Of a DNA stretch of 64,000 bases, positions 1 through 9,103 are shown piece after piece; within the stretch, counting starts at the first letter, position 1; each line of letters starts with the position of its first letter. Source of the stretch: Bacillus sp. N13C7. GTDB taxonomy: Bacteria > Bacillota > Bacilli > Bacillales > Bacillaceae. Position numbers and translations under genes: made by a program. Below the pieces are notes generated by a model that saw only the letters and a list, made by a program, of their open reading frames with translations, did not search any database and was not told the DNA's origin. The DNA is taken from contig NZ_JALAMO010000002.1 in NCBI RefSeq assembly GCF_026790065.1, positions 52,485-116,484 on the forward strand. Direction: 5' to 3'.

Positions 1-1
1 C

Positions 2-781
2 GATTTGATCGGCGGCTTCCGCTACAACTCGATTGAGGGGGAGTATTGCCAAATTGAAACCGCCACGGGAAAAACATATACAGGAACAATTTTAATGCAT
101 CAAACGTCTGTGCATGTCTACAAAGACGCGGGAAAAGCTGAGCGGGATCAAGAGAATATGGAGATCCGCCTTGATGAACCTGTTCACTGCAGGAAAGATA
201 CGGAAGAGCTCGGCATTGGCGTCGGTGACTTTGTGTCGTTTGATCCCCGCGTCGAGATCACCTCAAGCGGATTTATTAAATCGCGCCATTTGGATGACAA
301 AGCAAGCGTCGCCTTATTGCTCCGCTTAATTCATCAGATTCAAACAGAAGACATTGAACTGCCGTATACAACTCATTTTCTCATTTCAAATAATGAAGAG
401 ATCGGATATGGGGGGAACTCGAATATTCCTCCTGAAACGGTCGAGTATTTGGCGGTGGATATGGGGGCTATCGGAGACGGACAGGCGACAGATGAATATT
501 CAGTATCAATTTGTGTGAAGGATGCGAGCGGGCCGTATCATTATCAGCTCAGAAAGCATTTAGTCCATTTAGCCGAGAAGCATCATATCGACTACAAGCT
601 TGATATTTATCCGTACTACGGGTCGGATGCGTCAGCGGCGATCAAATCCGGGCATGATATTGTGCATGGCCTCATTGGGCCGGGAATTGACGCTTCGCAT
701 GCGTTTGAACGCACCCATAAATCATCTCTTCGCCATACGGCTAAGCTTCTGTACTACTATGTCCAGTCACCTATGGTATAA
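2..781 (+). CDS. yhfE: M42-family aminopeptidase/glucanase-like protein YhfE (5' end outside window)
   Basis: The reading frame is open to the left edge, so only the C-terminal ~259 residues are present; the family is usually about 345 residues. M42 proteins are cytoplasmic, dinuclear-metal aminopeptidases forming large tetrahedral assemblies, and older annotation calls this one an endoglucanase. Visible metal and catalytic motifs are HLDDKAS (metal-bridging Asp), SNNEEIG (catalytic Glu pair), VDMG (metal Asp) and the C-terminal SHAFERTH (metal His). yhfF starts 11 bp after the stop, so the two are probably co-transcribed. I would trust the peptidase assignment over the glucanase name; the physiological substrate is unknown. 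Confidence 0.88.
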   Translation, partial: DLIGGFRYNSIEGEYCQIETATGKTYTGTILMHQTSVHVYKDAGKAERDQENMEIRLDEPVHCRKDTEELGIGVGDFVSFDPRVEITSSGFIKSRHLDDKASVALLLRLIHQIQTEDIELPYTTHFLISNNEEIGYGGNSNIPPETVEYLAVDMGAIGDGQATDEYSVSICVKDASGPYHYQLRKHLVHLAEKHHIDYKLDIYPYYGSDASAAIKSGHDIVHGLIGPGIDASHAFERTHKSSLRHTAKLLYYYVQSPMV

Positions 782-792
782 GGGGAAGGCGA

Positions 793-1200
793 ATGAAGAT
801 TTATGAACTGAAAAGCACATTCGGCTGGGAAGGTGATGCCGGCTTGGGGGAACAGCTGATTCAGCAAATCATCGCTGGAGAAAAAACAGCCACATGCGCG
901 CCGAAAATATTATATTCAAAAGATGAATTAATGGCCGTGTATCAAACAGCGGGTCAGCTTGTTACTGTTTATGATAAACATGACAATCCGAGATGCAATA
1001 TAAAAGTGACAGATGTGTTTGAAACAACTTTTGGAGCGCCTGATATGCGGCTAGTCAAAGGGGAGGGCAATGGAGACCGAATTGATGAATTTCAGGAGGA
1101 TCACCGGATGGCATGGGCGGAACTGATCAAAAGCGGTGAACTGGAGCTGGATGAGGATACGGTTTTGATTACAGAGCTATTTAAGCTAGCTACAGATTAA
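793..1200 (+). CDS. yhfF: ASCH-domain protein YhfF
   Basis: A 135-residue single-domain protein of the ASCH fold (PUA-like beta barrel thought to bind RNA or nucleotides). The family signature [10 protein letters not shown] lies at about residues 29-38, followed by basic and aromatic residues typical of the binding cleft. The start follows a GGGGAAGG ribosome-binding site and lies 11 bp after yhfE, suggesting a two-gene unit that ends in the strong hairpin shared with gltT. Related ASCH proteins include amidohydrolases acting on N4-acetylcytidine, but I see no basis for assigning that activity here. Confidence 0.85.
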   Translation: MKIYELKSTFGWEGDAGLGEQLIQQIIAGEKTATCAPKILYSKDELMAVYQTAGQLVTVYDKHDNPRCNIKVTDVFETTFGAPDMRLVKGEGNGDRIDEFQEDHRMAWAELIKSGELELDEDTVLITELFKLATD

Positions 1201-1234
1201 AAAAGCCTGCGGGGCAAGAACCCCGCAGGCTTTT
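1201..1234. terminator. Bidirectional terminator between yhfF and gltT
   Basis: A perfect 14-bp inverted repeat (AAAAGCCTGCGGGG and its complement) with a 6-base loop. It has A/T tracts on both sides, so it can stop transcription from both convergent genes. Confidence 0.93.
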
Positions 1235-1236
1235 CA

Positions 1237-2526
1237 TTAACCGGAAATGGTTGCGTTTTGATCTGCTTTTGCTTGGGACATAACAGTTTCTGCTTTCGCA
1301 GGATTAAACATGCCTTCCCATTTAGACATAACAACAGCAGCAAGCGCATTTCCAGTCAGGTTGACAACTGTACGCGCCATGTCCATGATGCGGTCTACAC
1401 CGGCAATAAAGGCAAGCCCTTCAGCTGGAACGCCGATCGTGCCAAGTGTCGCAAGCAAGACGACAAAAGAAGTACCAGGCACGGCAGCCATCCCTTTAGA
1501 TGTCACCATTAATACGAGCACAAGCGTAATTTGGTGCCAAATTGTCAAATCAATGCCGTATACCTGTGCCAAAAACAGCGCGGCAATAGATTGATAGAGA
1601 ACGGAACCGTCTAAGTTAAACGTATATCCGATCGGAATAACAAATGAAACAATGCCTTTCGGGCAGCCGATTTTCTCCATTTTTTCCATGATGCGAGGAA
1701 GAACTGTTTCAGAGCTGGACGTACTGAACGCCAGTAAAATTTCGTCCTTCATGTAAGCAAGGAATTTGAAGATGCTAATGCCGGCAATTTTTGCGACAAT
1801 CCCGAAAATGACAATTAAGAAGAAAGCAAGCGCGACATAAACCAATCCGACGAGCTTTCCAAGAGAGAGAAGAGAACCGAGCCCGAATTTAGACACAGTC
1901 ACTCCGATTAGTGCGAAAACGCCGAATGGCGCTACTTTCATGACAAGGTTTACAACGTGGAACATAGCATGGGATACGCCTTCAAAAAAGGCTAATACAG
2001 GCTTTCCTCTTTCGCCGATCGCTGAAATTCCCAATGCAAATAGTACTGTAAAGCAGATAATGGCAAGAAGATCCCCTTCAACCAATGATTGGAAGAAGTT
2101 GGTCGGCACAATATGCAGGAACGTTTCCGCCACTGATTTATTGCTTTGTTCTTTTTCAGTTTCAACATATTGACTAATGTCCGTTTTTTGAGCTTCGTGT
2201 ATATTAACTCCTGTACCCGGATGGAAGATGTTTGCAAGGGCTAGTCCGAGAATGATGGCAAAAGTGGTAATGATCTCGAAGTACAGAATCGTTCTGAAGC
2301 CTAGTTTACCGACTTGCTTTCCATTTCCTGCACCGGCTACACCGATGATTAAGCTGGATACAACAATAGGAATCACTATCATTTTGATTAAGCGTAAAAA
2401 GAGATCCCCGACTGGCTGCAGATAAGTAGGCAGTGCTGGGTTGCCATACCAAATGACGCCAACAATGACACCTAGAATAAGTCCAACGAATATTTGTGTG
2501 GCTAATCCAAACTTAATTCTTTTCAT
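1237..2526 (-). CDS. gltT: Proton/sodium-glutamate symporter GltT
   Basis: A 429-residue dicarboxylate/amino acid:cation symporter (DAACS/SLC1 family) that imports glutamate and aspartate across the cytoplasmic membrane. The family landmarks are all present: the serine-rich re-entrant loop FSTSSSETVLP, the GYTFNLDGS motif, the second re-entrant loop SKGMAAVPG, and the substrate-binding DRIMDMARTVVN with NLTGN. Hydrophobic segments run through the whole length. The ATG follows GGGAGG at good spacing. It is a monocistronic gene ending at the shared terminator. In B. subtilis GltT is also known as a route of glyphosate and aspartate uptake (prior knowledge). Confidence 0.95.
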   Translation of the reverse strand: MKRIKFGLATQIFVGLILGVIVGVIWYGNPALPTYLQPVGDLFLRLIKMIVIPIVVSSLIIGVAGAGNGKQVGKLGFRTILYFEIITTFAIILGLALANIFHPGTGVNIHEAQKTDISQYVETEKEQSNKSVAETFLHIVPTNFFQSLVEGDLLAIICFTVLFALGISAIGERGKPVLAFFEGVSHAMFHVVNLVMKVAPFGVFALIGVTVSKFGLGSLLSLGKLVGLVYVALAFFLIVIFGIVAKIAGISIFKFLAYMKDEILLAFSTSSSETVLPRIMEKMEKIGCPKGIVSFVIPIGYTFNLDGSVLYQSIAALFLAQVYGIDLTIWHQITLVLVLMVTSKGMAAVPGTSFVVLLATLGTIGVPAEGLAFIAGVDRIMDMARTVVNLTGNALAAVVMSKWEGMFNPAKAETVMSQAKADQNATISG

Positions 2527-2761
2527 AGATTACCTCCCAAAAAACAAAGTATCAACATATATCATGAATAGACATATATTTAATCTCACTATTAGATCAA
2601 ATTATAATAGATAAGAATAGAATTCGTCTATAGTAAATTATATTTCGAAAATAAAGAATATTCAATGATGTTAGCGTAATCACCAGAATTATCTAAAAAC
2701 AGGTGAGCTTTGACCTAACTTGACTATTATTTCAAAATGAAAAGATATGTGAATAATCAAG

Positions 2762-2790
2762 AAAATCCCACGCGTAAGGCGCGGGATTTT
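2762..2790. terminator. Terminator downstream of yhfH
   Basis: AAAATCCC and GGGATTTT arms continue into a CGCG/CGCG stem around a TAAGG loop. It sits just past the yhfH stop and has A/T tracts on both sides. Confidence 0.8.
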
Positions 2791-2796
2791 CGCTCA

Positions 2797-2931
2797 TTAC
2801 AAATTGTTTACTTTTATACAGTCATTGCAGATATTACCATAACATTCATGCTGTTCTTCTATCTTTTTTCCGCATTCCGCGCACTTTTTCGAAGGCAGGT
2901 TTCTAAAAAATTCTGTGATTTTTCCCAGCAT
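2797..2931 (-). CDS. yhfH: Small zinc-ribbon-like protein YhfH
   Basis: A 44-residue protein starting MLGKITEFF. I chose this start because GAGGG lies 7-11 bases upstream; the frame runs further back but without a ribosome-binding site. Cysteines are arranged as CAEC near the middle, one C in HECYG, and a C-terminal CNDC, so five cysteines could form a compact zinc site. The YhfH family is restricted to Bacillaceae and has no known function. It is transcribed on its own between gltT and the divergent yhfI. Confidence 0.82.
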   Translation of the reverse strand: MLGKITEFFRNLPSKKCAECGKKIEEQHECYGNICNDCIKVNNL

Positions 2932-3088
2932 AACCAATCCCTCTTTCCCCTTTGTAGTGATTTCATTGTAATATAACAGATTGAAAAAATCAATAACTGT
3001 TTTGATACAATGTTTAAAACATGCTTTTTTTAAGAAAAATGGGTATATTGAAGGAGGATCAATTTTCTTGAAAAGATAGGAGGACATT

Positions 3089-3823
3089 ATGAAAGTTACA
3101 GTTATCGGATGCTATGGCGGTTTTCCGGCTGCAAATGAAGCAACGTCGGGCTATTTGTTTCAATCAGGTAATTACTCTTTGCTTGTCGATTGCGGCAGTG
3201 CCGTATTGTCTAAGCTGTTCGGGTATGTGCCGGCGGAAAAGCTGGATGCGGTCGTTCTGTCTCATTATCACCATGACCATATTGCTGACATCGGGCCGCT
3301 GCAATTTGCCAAACAAGTCGGTTCGTTTCTCGGCAAAGGAGAGCACACGCTTCCGATTTACGGACATGATGCTGATATAGAACAGTTTCAAAAGCTTACA
3401 TATAAAACACATACGAAAGGGATTGCCTATCAGCCGGATCAGGCGCTGACTGTCGGTCCTTTTACGATCACCTTTTTAAAAACAATCCACCCGGTGACCT
3501 GCTATGCCATGCGGATTACTGACGGCAGCCATACTGTCGTATATACTGCTGACTCCAGCTATCAGGATTCATTTATTCCGTTTTCGAAAAATGCCGATTT
3601 GCTGATCTCAGAATGCAATTTTTATGCTGATCAAGATGGGACAAGCGCTGGCCATATGAACAGCCTGGAGGCCGGGCGAATTGCAAAAGAAGCGGGAGCG
3701 GGAGAGCTGCTGCTGACGCACTTGCCGCATTTCGGCGTTCATGACAATCTCCGCAAAGAAGCGAAAACCGTTTTTAACGGTAAAGTGAATATTGCGAAAT
3801 CAGGTTTTGTGTGGGAAGGATAA
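3089..3823 (+). CDS. yhfI: Metallo-beta-lactamase-fold hydrolase YhfI
   Basis: A 244-residue cytoplasmic protein of the MBL fold, similar in size and motifs to RNase Z/ElaC-like and phosphodiesterase members. The zinc-binding signature H59-x-H61-H62-D63-H64 is intact. Further metal ligands are expected in the TIHPVTC, YTADSSY and LTHLPHFG segments. An AGGAGG site precedes the ATG. lplJ begins 12 bp downstream with its own strong ribosome-binding site, so the two form an operon. Substrate unknown; its association with lipoate ligase suggests no obvious common pathway. Confidence 0.88.
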   Translation: MKVTVIGCYGGFPAANEATSGYLFQSGNYSLLVDCGSAVLSKLFGYVPAEKLDAVVLSHYHHDHIADIGPLQFAKQVGSFLGKGEHTLPIYGHDADIEQFQKLTYKTHTKGIAYQPDQALTVGPFTITFLKTIHPVTCYAMRITDGSHTVVYTADSSYQDSFIPFSKNADLLISECNFYADQDGTSAGHMNSLEAGRIAKEAGAGELLLTHLPHFGVHDNLRKEAKTVFNGKVNIAKSGFVWEG

Positions 3824-3835
3824 AGGAGGAGCACC

Positions 3836-4831
3836 ATGTTATTTATAGACAATCAAAACATCAATGATCCGCGGATCAATCTTGCTATCGAGGAGTACTG
3901 TGTAAAGCACTTAGACCCTGAACAGCCGTATTTGCTCTTTTACGTGAATCAGCCGTCTATTATCATTGGGAAAAACCAAAATACAATAGAAGAAATCAAT
4001 ACAAAATATGTAGACGAAAACGGGATCATCGTTGTCCGCCGTTTATCAGGCGGGGGGGCTGTATATCATGATCTGGGAAATTTGAACTTCAGCTTTATCA
4101 CAAAGGATGATGGGGACAGCTTTCATAACTTCAAAAAATTCACTGAGCCGGTGATCCAGGCTTTACACCAGCTTGGGGTTGAAGCAGAATTGAGCGGCAG
4201 GAACGACATTGTAGTAGACGGCCGGAAAATATCCGGAAACGCCCAGTTTGCGACAAAAGGACGCATCTTCAGCCACGGCACCCTCATGTTTGATTCAGCG
4301 ATTGATCATGTCGTGTCTGCGTTAAAGGTGAAAAAGGATAAAATTGAATCAAAAGGCATTAAATCGATCAGAAGCCGCGTGGCAAACATCAGTGAGTTTC
4401 TTGATGAAAAAATGACCACGGAAGAATTCCGCAGCCATTTGCTTCGCCATATTTTTAACACAAATGACATTCAAAACGTACCGGAGTATAAGCTGACGGA
4501 AAAAGATTGGGAAGTTATTCATCAAATTTCGAGAGAACGCTATCAAAATTGGGATTGGAACTATGGGCGCTCACCGAAATTTAACCTCAATCATTCGAAA
4601 CGTTATCCGATCGGTTCGATTGATTTGCGCCTGGAAGTGAAGAAAGGCAAAATTGAGGATTGCAAAATCTTCGGAGATTTCTTCGGTGCCGGTGATGTAT
4701 CTGAAATCGAAAACCTGCTGGTTGGAAAACAATATGAACGCAGCGTTATCGCTGATGTCCTGGAAAATGTGAATCTCAAGCATTATTTTGGGGACATTAC
4801 GAAAGAGGATTTTCTTGATCTGATTTATTAA
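3836..4831 (+). CDS. lplJ: Lipoate-protein ligase LplJ
   Basis: A 331-residue ligase that activates free lipoate with ATP and transfers it to lipoyl domains of 2-oxoacid dehydrogenases and GcvH. The lipoate-binding motif RRLSGGGAVYHD lies at residues 68-79, and the catalytic lysine is in GRKISGNAQ (K131). The C-terminal accessory domain (residues ~250-331) typical of the single-chain ligases is present. It is the salvage enzyme in B. subtilis, known to lipoylate E2 subunits and GcvH. The start follows AAAGGAGGAGC. Second gene of the yhfI-lplJ unit. Confidence 0.94.
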   Translation: MLFIDNQNINDPRINLAIEEYCVKHLDPEQPYLLFYVNQPSIIIGKNQNTIEEINTKYVDENGIIVVRRLSGGGAVYHDLGNLNFSFITKDDGDSFHNFKKFTEPVIQALHQLGVEAELSGRNDIVVDGRKISGNAQFATKGRIFSHGTLMFDSAIDHVVSALKVKKDKIESKGIKSIRSRVANISEFLDEKMTTEEFRSHLLRHIFNTNDIQNVPEYKLTEKDWEVIHQISRERYQNWDWNYGRSPKFNLNHSKRYPIGSIDLRLEVKKGKIEDCKIFGDFFGAGDVSEIENLLVGKQYERSVIADVLENVNLKHYFGDITKEDFLDLIY

Positions 4832-4835
4832 GGCG

Positions 4836-4868
4836 AAACACATTGTTTGAAAGAGCGGTTGTGTTTTT
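4836..4868 (+). terminator. Weak terminator after lplJ
   Basis: AAACACA pairs with TGTGTTT around a 17-base loop and is followed by T residues. The stem is short and AT-rich, so termination may be partial. Confidence 0.4.
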
Positions 4869-4895
4869 GAAATAATGGAGACAGGAGGGATTCAC

Positions 4896-5540
4896 ATGAA
4901 GGTGTTTTTAATCGGAGCGAACGGACAAATCGGACAAAGACTCGTTTCTTTATTCCAGGACAATCCTGATCATTCCGTCAGAGCGATGGTCAGAAAAGAA
5001 GAACAGAAAGCGTCTCTCGAAGCTGCCGGTGCAGAGGCTGTGCTTGCGAATCTGGAGGGCAGCCCGGAAGAAATCGCCTCCGCGGCAAAAGGCTGTGACG
5101 CGATCATTTTCACAGCCGGTTCCGGCGGCAGCACAGGCTATGATAAAACGCTGCTGGTGGATCTTGATGGAGCGGCAAAAGCCATTGAAGCTGCGGACAT
5201 TGCCGGAATCAAGCGGTTTATTATGGTCAGCGCCCTGCAAGCCCATAACCGTGAAAATTGGAATGAGGCACTCAAACCTTATTATGTGGCCAAGCATTAT
5301 GCTGATAAAATTCTGGAAGCGAGCGGTTTAACTTATACGATTATCCGTCCGGGAGGCCTTCGCAATGAGCCTGGAACGGGAACTGTTTCAGCAGCGAAGG
5401 ATCTGGAGCGGGGATTTATTTCCCGTGATGACGTTGCAAAAACGGTCATTGCCTCTTTAGATGAGAAGAATACGGAAAATCGGGCCTTTGATCTGACAGA
5501 AGGAGATATTCCGATTGCCGAAGCATTGAAGAAACTATGA
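4896..5540 (+). CDS. yhfK: NAD(P)-binding SDR-like protein YhfK
   Basis: A 214-residue atypical short-chain dehydrogenase (NAD(P)H-binding, NmrA/YwnB-like). The N-terminal Rossmann motif GANGQIG lies at residues 7-13. FTAGSGGSTGYDK and MVSALQAH follow, then YYVAKHYAD with the Tyr-x3-Lys pair of the active site, and IRPGGLRNEPG. The start at 4896 has GGAGG seven bases upstream; an earlier in-frame ATG at 4875 lacks a ribosome-binding site. Substrate unknown. A terminator follows, so it is probably monocistronic. Confidence 0.88.
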   Translation: MKVFLIGANGQIGQRLVSLFQDNPDHSVRAMVRKEEQKASLEAAGAEAVLANLEGSPEEIASAAKGCDAIIFTAGSGGSTGYDKTLLVDLDGAAKAIEAADIAGIKRFIMVSALQAHNRENWNEALKPYYVAKHYADKILEASGLTYTIIRPGGLRNEPGTGTVSAAKDLERGFISRDDVAKTVIASLDEKNTENRAFDLTEGDIPIAEALKKL

Positions 5541-5548
5541 CAGTACTG

Positions 5549-5581
5549 ACACTCAGGGCTTTTTGCTCTTGAGTGTTTTTT
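5549..5581 (+). terminator. Terminator after yhfK
   Basis: ACACTCA pairs with TGAGTGT across a 14-base loop, followed by a run of seven T. The 3' arm also carries the -35 element of lcfB. Confidence 0.8.
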
Positions 5582-5597
5582 TCTGTTTCTCTATAAT
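5569..5597 (+). promoter_or_regulatory. SigA-type promoter of lcfB
   Basis: TTGAGT (5569-5574) and TATAAT (5592-5597) are separated by 17 bp. The -35 hexamer lies inside the 3' arm of the yhfK terminator. Confidence 0.65.
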
Positions 5598-5622
5598 GGA
5601 GGAGAAAGCTTGGCTTCAATAA

Positions 5623-5640
5623 TGAATGACTATTCATTCA
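5623..5640. promoter_or_regulatory. FadR (YsiA) operator upstream of lcfB
   Basis: TGAATGACTATTCATTCA matches the Bacillus FadR consensus TGAATGANTANTCATTCA. It is a near-perfect palindrome about 20 bp downstream of the predicted transcription start. FadR releases DNA when long-chain acyl-CoA is bound, so lcfB should be induced by fatty acids. Confidence 0.9.
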
Positions 5641-5657
5641 CTTTAAGGGGTGGGAGA

Positions 5658-7199
5658 ATGAATCTTGTTTCAAAATTGGAAGAAACAGCATCTGAGAAGC
5701 CCGACAGCATCGCATGCAGGTTTAGGGATCATACTATGACGTATCAGGAGCTGAATGAAAGCATTCAGCGATTTGCGGACGGCCTTCAGGAAGCCGGTAT
5801 GGAGAAAGGGGACCATCTAGCTTTGCTGCTTGGCAATTCGCCGGATTTTATCATCGCATTTTTTGGTGCGTTAAAGGCTGGAATCGTAGCCGTGCCCATC
5901 AATCCGATGTACACGCCGACAGAAATCGGTTATATGCTGACAAATGGTGATGTAAAAGCAATCGTGGGCGTTGATCAGCTTTTGCCGCTTTATGAAAGCA
6001 TGCATGAGTCGCTGCCGAAGGTTAAGCTCGTCATTTTATGCCAGACGGGAGAGGCTGAGCCGGAAGCTTCAGACCCAGAGGTCAGAATGAAAATGACAAC
6101 GTTTGCAAAAATCATGCGCCCGACATCTTCCGCTCAACAAAACCCAGAGATTGTCCCTGATGATACCGCGGTTATTTTATATACGTCAGGAACAACCGGA
6201 AAACCGAAAGGCGCAATGCTGACCCATCAGAATTTGTACAGCAATGCCAACGATGTCGCCGGCTATTTGGGAATGGATGAGAAGGACAATGTGGTTTGCG
6301 CTCTTCCCATGTTTCACGTATTTTGTTTAACCGTTTGCATGAATGCTCCGCTGATGAGCGGTGCAACCGTTTTGATTGAACCTCAGTTCAGTCCGGCATC
6401 TGTTTTTACGCTTGTTAAGCAGCGGAAGGCGACCATTTTTGCGGGTGTGCCTACAATGTATAATTACTTGTTTCAGCATGAAAACGGCAAGAAAGATGAT
6501 TTTTCTTCCATCCGGCTGTGCATTTCGGGAGGAGCGGCCATGCCAGTCGCACTGCTGACGGCGTTTGAAGAAAAATTCGGCGTTACCATTTTGGAGGGCT
6601 ACGGGCTCTCAGAAGCATCGCCCGTCACGTGCTTTAACCCGTTTGACAGGGGAAGAAAGCCGGGCTCCATCGGGACAAGTATCTTACACGTCGAAAACAA
6701 GGTCGTAGATGCGCTCGGACGCGAGCTGCCCGCTCATCAGGTCGGTGAATTGATTGTGAAAGGCCCCAATGTGATGAAGGGCTATTATAATATGCCGATG
6801 GAAACAGAGCATGCGTTAAAAGATGGGTGGCTTTATACGGGGGACTTGGCTAGACGGGATGAGGACGGCTATTTTTACATTGTTGACCGGAAAAAAGACA
6901 TGATCATTGTAGGGGGATACAACGTATATCCGCGTGAGGTGGAAGAAGTGCTGTACAGCCACCCGGATGTCAAGGAGGCGGTCGTTATCGGCGTGCCTGA
7001 CCCACAAAGCGGGGAAGCGGTAAAGGGATATATTGTACCAAAGCGCTCTGGGGTTACAGAAGCGGATATCATGCAGCACTGTGAAAAACATCTGGCAAAA
7101 TACAAACGGCCAGCCGCCATTACGTTTCTTGACGATATTCCGAAAAATGCGACGGGGAAAATGCTCAGACGGGCGCTCAGAGATATTTTGCCACAATAA
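5658..7199 (+). CDS. lcfB: Long-chain acyl-CoA synthetase LcfB
   Basis: A 513-residue AMP-forming fatty acyl-CoA ligase (formerly YhfL) that makes acyl-CoA from fatty acid, ATP and CoA for beta-oxidation. The ATP-binding P-loop [11 protein letters not shown] is at residues 175-185. [10 protein letters not shown] (adenine motif), [16 protein letters not shown] (ribose-binding Asp), [12 protein letters not shown] (hinge) and the C-terminal catalytic lysine in [10 protein letters not shown] follow in order. I start at the ATG at 5658 behind GGGTGGGAG; the frame extends 16 codons further, but that extension would overlap the FadR operator. Regulation by FadR is visible in the DNA. Confidence 0.95.
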   Translation: MNLVSKLEETASEKPDSIACRFRDHTMTYQELNESIQRFADGLQEAGMEKGDHLALLLGNSPDFIIAFFGALKAGIVAVPINPMYTPTEIGYMLTNGDVKAIVGVDQLLPLYESMHESLPKVKLVILCQTGEAEPEASDPEVRMKMTTFAKIMRPTSSAQQNPEIVPDDTAVILYTSGTTGKPKGAMLTHQNLYSNANDVAGYLGMDEKDNVVCALPMFHVFCLTVCMNAPLMSGATVLIEPQFSPASVFTLVKQRKATIFAGVPTMYNYLFQHENGKKDDFSSIRLCISGGAAMPVALLTAFEEKFGVTILEGYGLSEASPVTCFNPFDRGRKPGSIGTSILHVENKVVDALGRELPAHQVGELIVKGPNVMKGYYNMPMETEHALKDGWLYTGDLARRDEDGYFYIVDRKKDMIIVGGYNVYPREVEEVLYSHPDVKEAVVIGVPDPQSGEAVKGYIVPKRSGVTEADIMQHCEKHLAKYKRPAAITFLDDIPKNATGKMLRRALRDILPQ

Positions 7200-7200
7200 A

Positions 7201-7236
7201 ATGAAAAAGCGAAGCGGCGGAGCTTCGCTTTTTCAT
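7201..7236. terminator. Bidirectional terminator between lcfB and yhfM
   Basis: A perfect 15-bp inverted repeat, ATGAAAAAGCGAAGC and its complement, around GGCGGA, with A/T tracts on both flanks. Confidence 0.93.
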
Positions 7237-7238
7237 TT

Positions 7239-7634
7239 TCAATCCTTTGCTTCTTTTTTCATAATGTTTAGCAGCGCCTTTGTATCGCTTTTACTTAATT
7301 TGTAGTATGTGCCGTCCTTCAAATAAACGGCTTGCTGGCTGCCGTCAATCCATAGCCTGAATGAGTCAAAACGGTCTTTATGAAACTTGATTGTCCCTTC
7401 GTAATCAGGGGGTGATGTTTTTTCTGGCTTCATCTGTTTCCCCTGATTCATAATGTCCAGCATATCCTTAACATGCTGCCTTTTTTTAATTTCGATATCC
7501 TCCTGGCCGTTTGAAGACAGTGTGATCATATCCGCATCTACTGATTGATACACATCGCCTGACCGGCTGTAAAGGTAGAAAAATGCAAGAAACACAAGAC
7601 CGATAACCACGATGGCTGCCACGATTTTTTTCAT
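7239..7634 (-). CDS. yhfM: Membrane-anchored protein of unknown function YhfM
   Basis: A 131-residue protein with one N-terminal hydrophobic segment (residues ~3-22) and a polar domain predicted outside the cell. I use the third in-frame ATG (MKKIVAAI), which lies nine bases after GGAG; two upstream ATGs are too close to that site. No lipobox cysteine is present, so it is either anchored by the uncleaved segment or secreted. The outer domain contains regular charged/aromatic stretches such as DRFDSFRLW and DGTYYKL. I recognise no catalytic motif. Monocistronic, convergent with lcfB. Confidence 0.75.
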   Translation of the reverse strand: MKKIVAAIVVIGLVFLAFFYLYSRSGDVYQSVDADMITLSSNGQEDIEIKKRQHVKDMLDIMNQGKQMKPEKTSPPDYEGTIKFHKDRFDSFRLWIDGSQQAVYLKDGTYYKLSKSDTKALLNIMKKEAKD

Positions 7635-7783
7635 TTTCATCACTCCAAACATTGTTAGTTTTCCCAGCGATCGGGCTTTCCATGCTTAAAAGGACGGAAA
7701 AGTGCGAATGCACAGCTTGGTTCTAAGAATTTGAATTTATGATTACAATAGAAGTAACGGGTAGATGTGAGGAGTGAGGCGTT

Positions 7784-9064
7784 ATGCGCAAGTGGATTGC
7801 GGCGGCAGGGCTTGCTTACGTGCTGTACGGGCTGTTTTTTTATTGGTATTTTTTCCTGTCCGGTGATTCCGCCGTACCGGAGGCCGTAAAAGGAACGCAG
7901 GCTGATCCGGCTTCTTTCATGAAGCCGTCTGAATTGGCAGTGGCCGAGCAATATTCGAATGTAAAGAACTTTTTATTTTTTATCGGAATTCCTCTTGATT
8001 GGTTTTTGTTTTTTGTATTGCTGATCAGCGGCGTTTCTAAGAGAATCAAGAAATGGATGGAAGCGGCCGTCCCTTTTCGTTTTTTGCAAATCATTGGTTT
8101 TGTGTTTGTGCTTTCGCTTATCACAACGTTGGTGACGCTGCCTTTAGATTGGATAGGCTATCAAGTATCGCTTGAATTCAATATTTCCACACAGACTGCA
8201 GCCAGCTGGGCCAAGGATCAGGTCATAGACTTTTGGATCAGCTTTCCAATCTTTACGCTTTGCGTTCTCGTGTTTTATTGGCTGATCAAAAGGCATGAAA
8301 AAAAATGGTGGTTATACGCGTGGCTGTTAACTGTGCCGTTTTCGCTGTTTTTGTTTTTCATTCAGCCGGTCATTATCGACCCTTTATACAATGATTTTTA
8401 TCCGCTGAAAAACAAAGAGCTTGAAAGCAAAATTTTAGAGCTGGCAGAAGAAGCCGATATACCGGCGAATCATGTATATGAAGTGAACATGTCTGAAAAA
8501 ACAAATGCGCTGAATGCCTATGTCACAGGAATTGGGGCGAACAAACGGATTGTGTTGTGGGATACGACACTGAACAAACTTGACGATTCAGAAATTCTCT
8601 TTATTATGGGCCACGAAATGGGCCATTATGTCATGAAGCACGTCTATATCGGACTGGCCGGCTATTTGCTCGTGTCGCTCGCTGGATTTTATTTCATTGA
8701 TAAGCTTTACAAGCGGACGGTCCGCTTTACCCGCAATATGTTTCATTTAGAGGGACGGCATGACCTTGCAGCACTGCCGCTGCTATTGCTTTTGGTGTCC
8801 GTTTTGAGCTTTGCGGTCACGCCTTTTTCTAATGCGGTTTCGCGGTATCAGGAGAATCAGGCTGACCGGTATGGGATCGAGCTGACGGAGAACAGAGAAG
8901 CCGCTGTGAAGACGTTTCAGGATTTGGCTGTGACGGGACTGAGCCAGGTTGATCCTCCCGTGCTTGTAAAAATTTTCAGAGGCAGCCACCCTTCGATTAT
9001 GGAACGGATACAACACGCGGAAAAAGAAGAGAATGCGTCGGAACATCAGGATGCCGACAAATAA
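7784..9064 (+). CDS. yhfN: M48 CAAX-protease-like membrane zinc metalloprotease YhfN
   Basis: A 426-residue integral membrane protease of the Ste24/ZMPSTE24 type. The zinc motif H277-E-M-G-H281 sits after about five N-terminal hydrophobic segments. The conserved NALNAYVTGIG strand precedes it, and the third zinc ligand is expected in ENQADRYGIEL. The protein ends with a charged tail. Bacteria lack prenylated CAAX proteins, so the role is probably membrane-protein turnover as for HtpX, but the substrate is unknown. It is convergent with aprE across a strong terminator. Confidence 0.9.
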   Translation: MRKWIAAAGLAYVLYGLFFYWYFFLSGDSAVPEAVKGTQADPASFMKPSELAVAEQYSNVKNFLFFIGIPLDWFLFFVLLISGVSKRIKKWMEAAVPFRFLQIIGFVFVLSLITTLVTLPLDWIGYQVSLEFNISTQTAASWAKDQVIDFWISFPIFTLCVLVFYWLIKRHEKKWWLYAWLLTVPFSLFLFFIQPVIIDPLYNDFYPLKNKELESKILELAEEADIPANHVYEVNMSEKTNALNAYVTGIGANKRIVLWDTTLNKLDDSEILFIMGHEMGHYVMKHVYIGLAGYLLVSLAGFYFIDKLYKRTVRFTRNMFHLEGRHDLAALPLLLLLVSVLSFAVTPFSNAVSRYQENQADRYGIELTENREAAVKTFQDLAVTGLSQVDPPVLVKIFRGSHPSIMERIQHAEKEENASEHQDADK

Positions 9065-9099
9065 AAAAGAAGCAGGTATGGAGGAACCTGCTTCTTTTT
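9064..9099. terminator. Bidirectional terminator between yhfN and aprE
   Basis: AAAAAGAAGCAGGT and its complement form a 14-bp stem around a short loop, with A/T runs on both sides. Confidence 0.92.
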
Positions 9100-9103
9100 A
9101 ATA

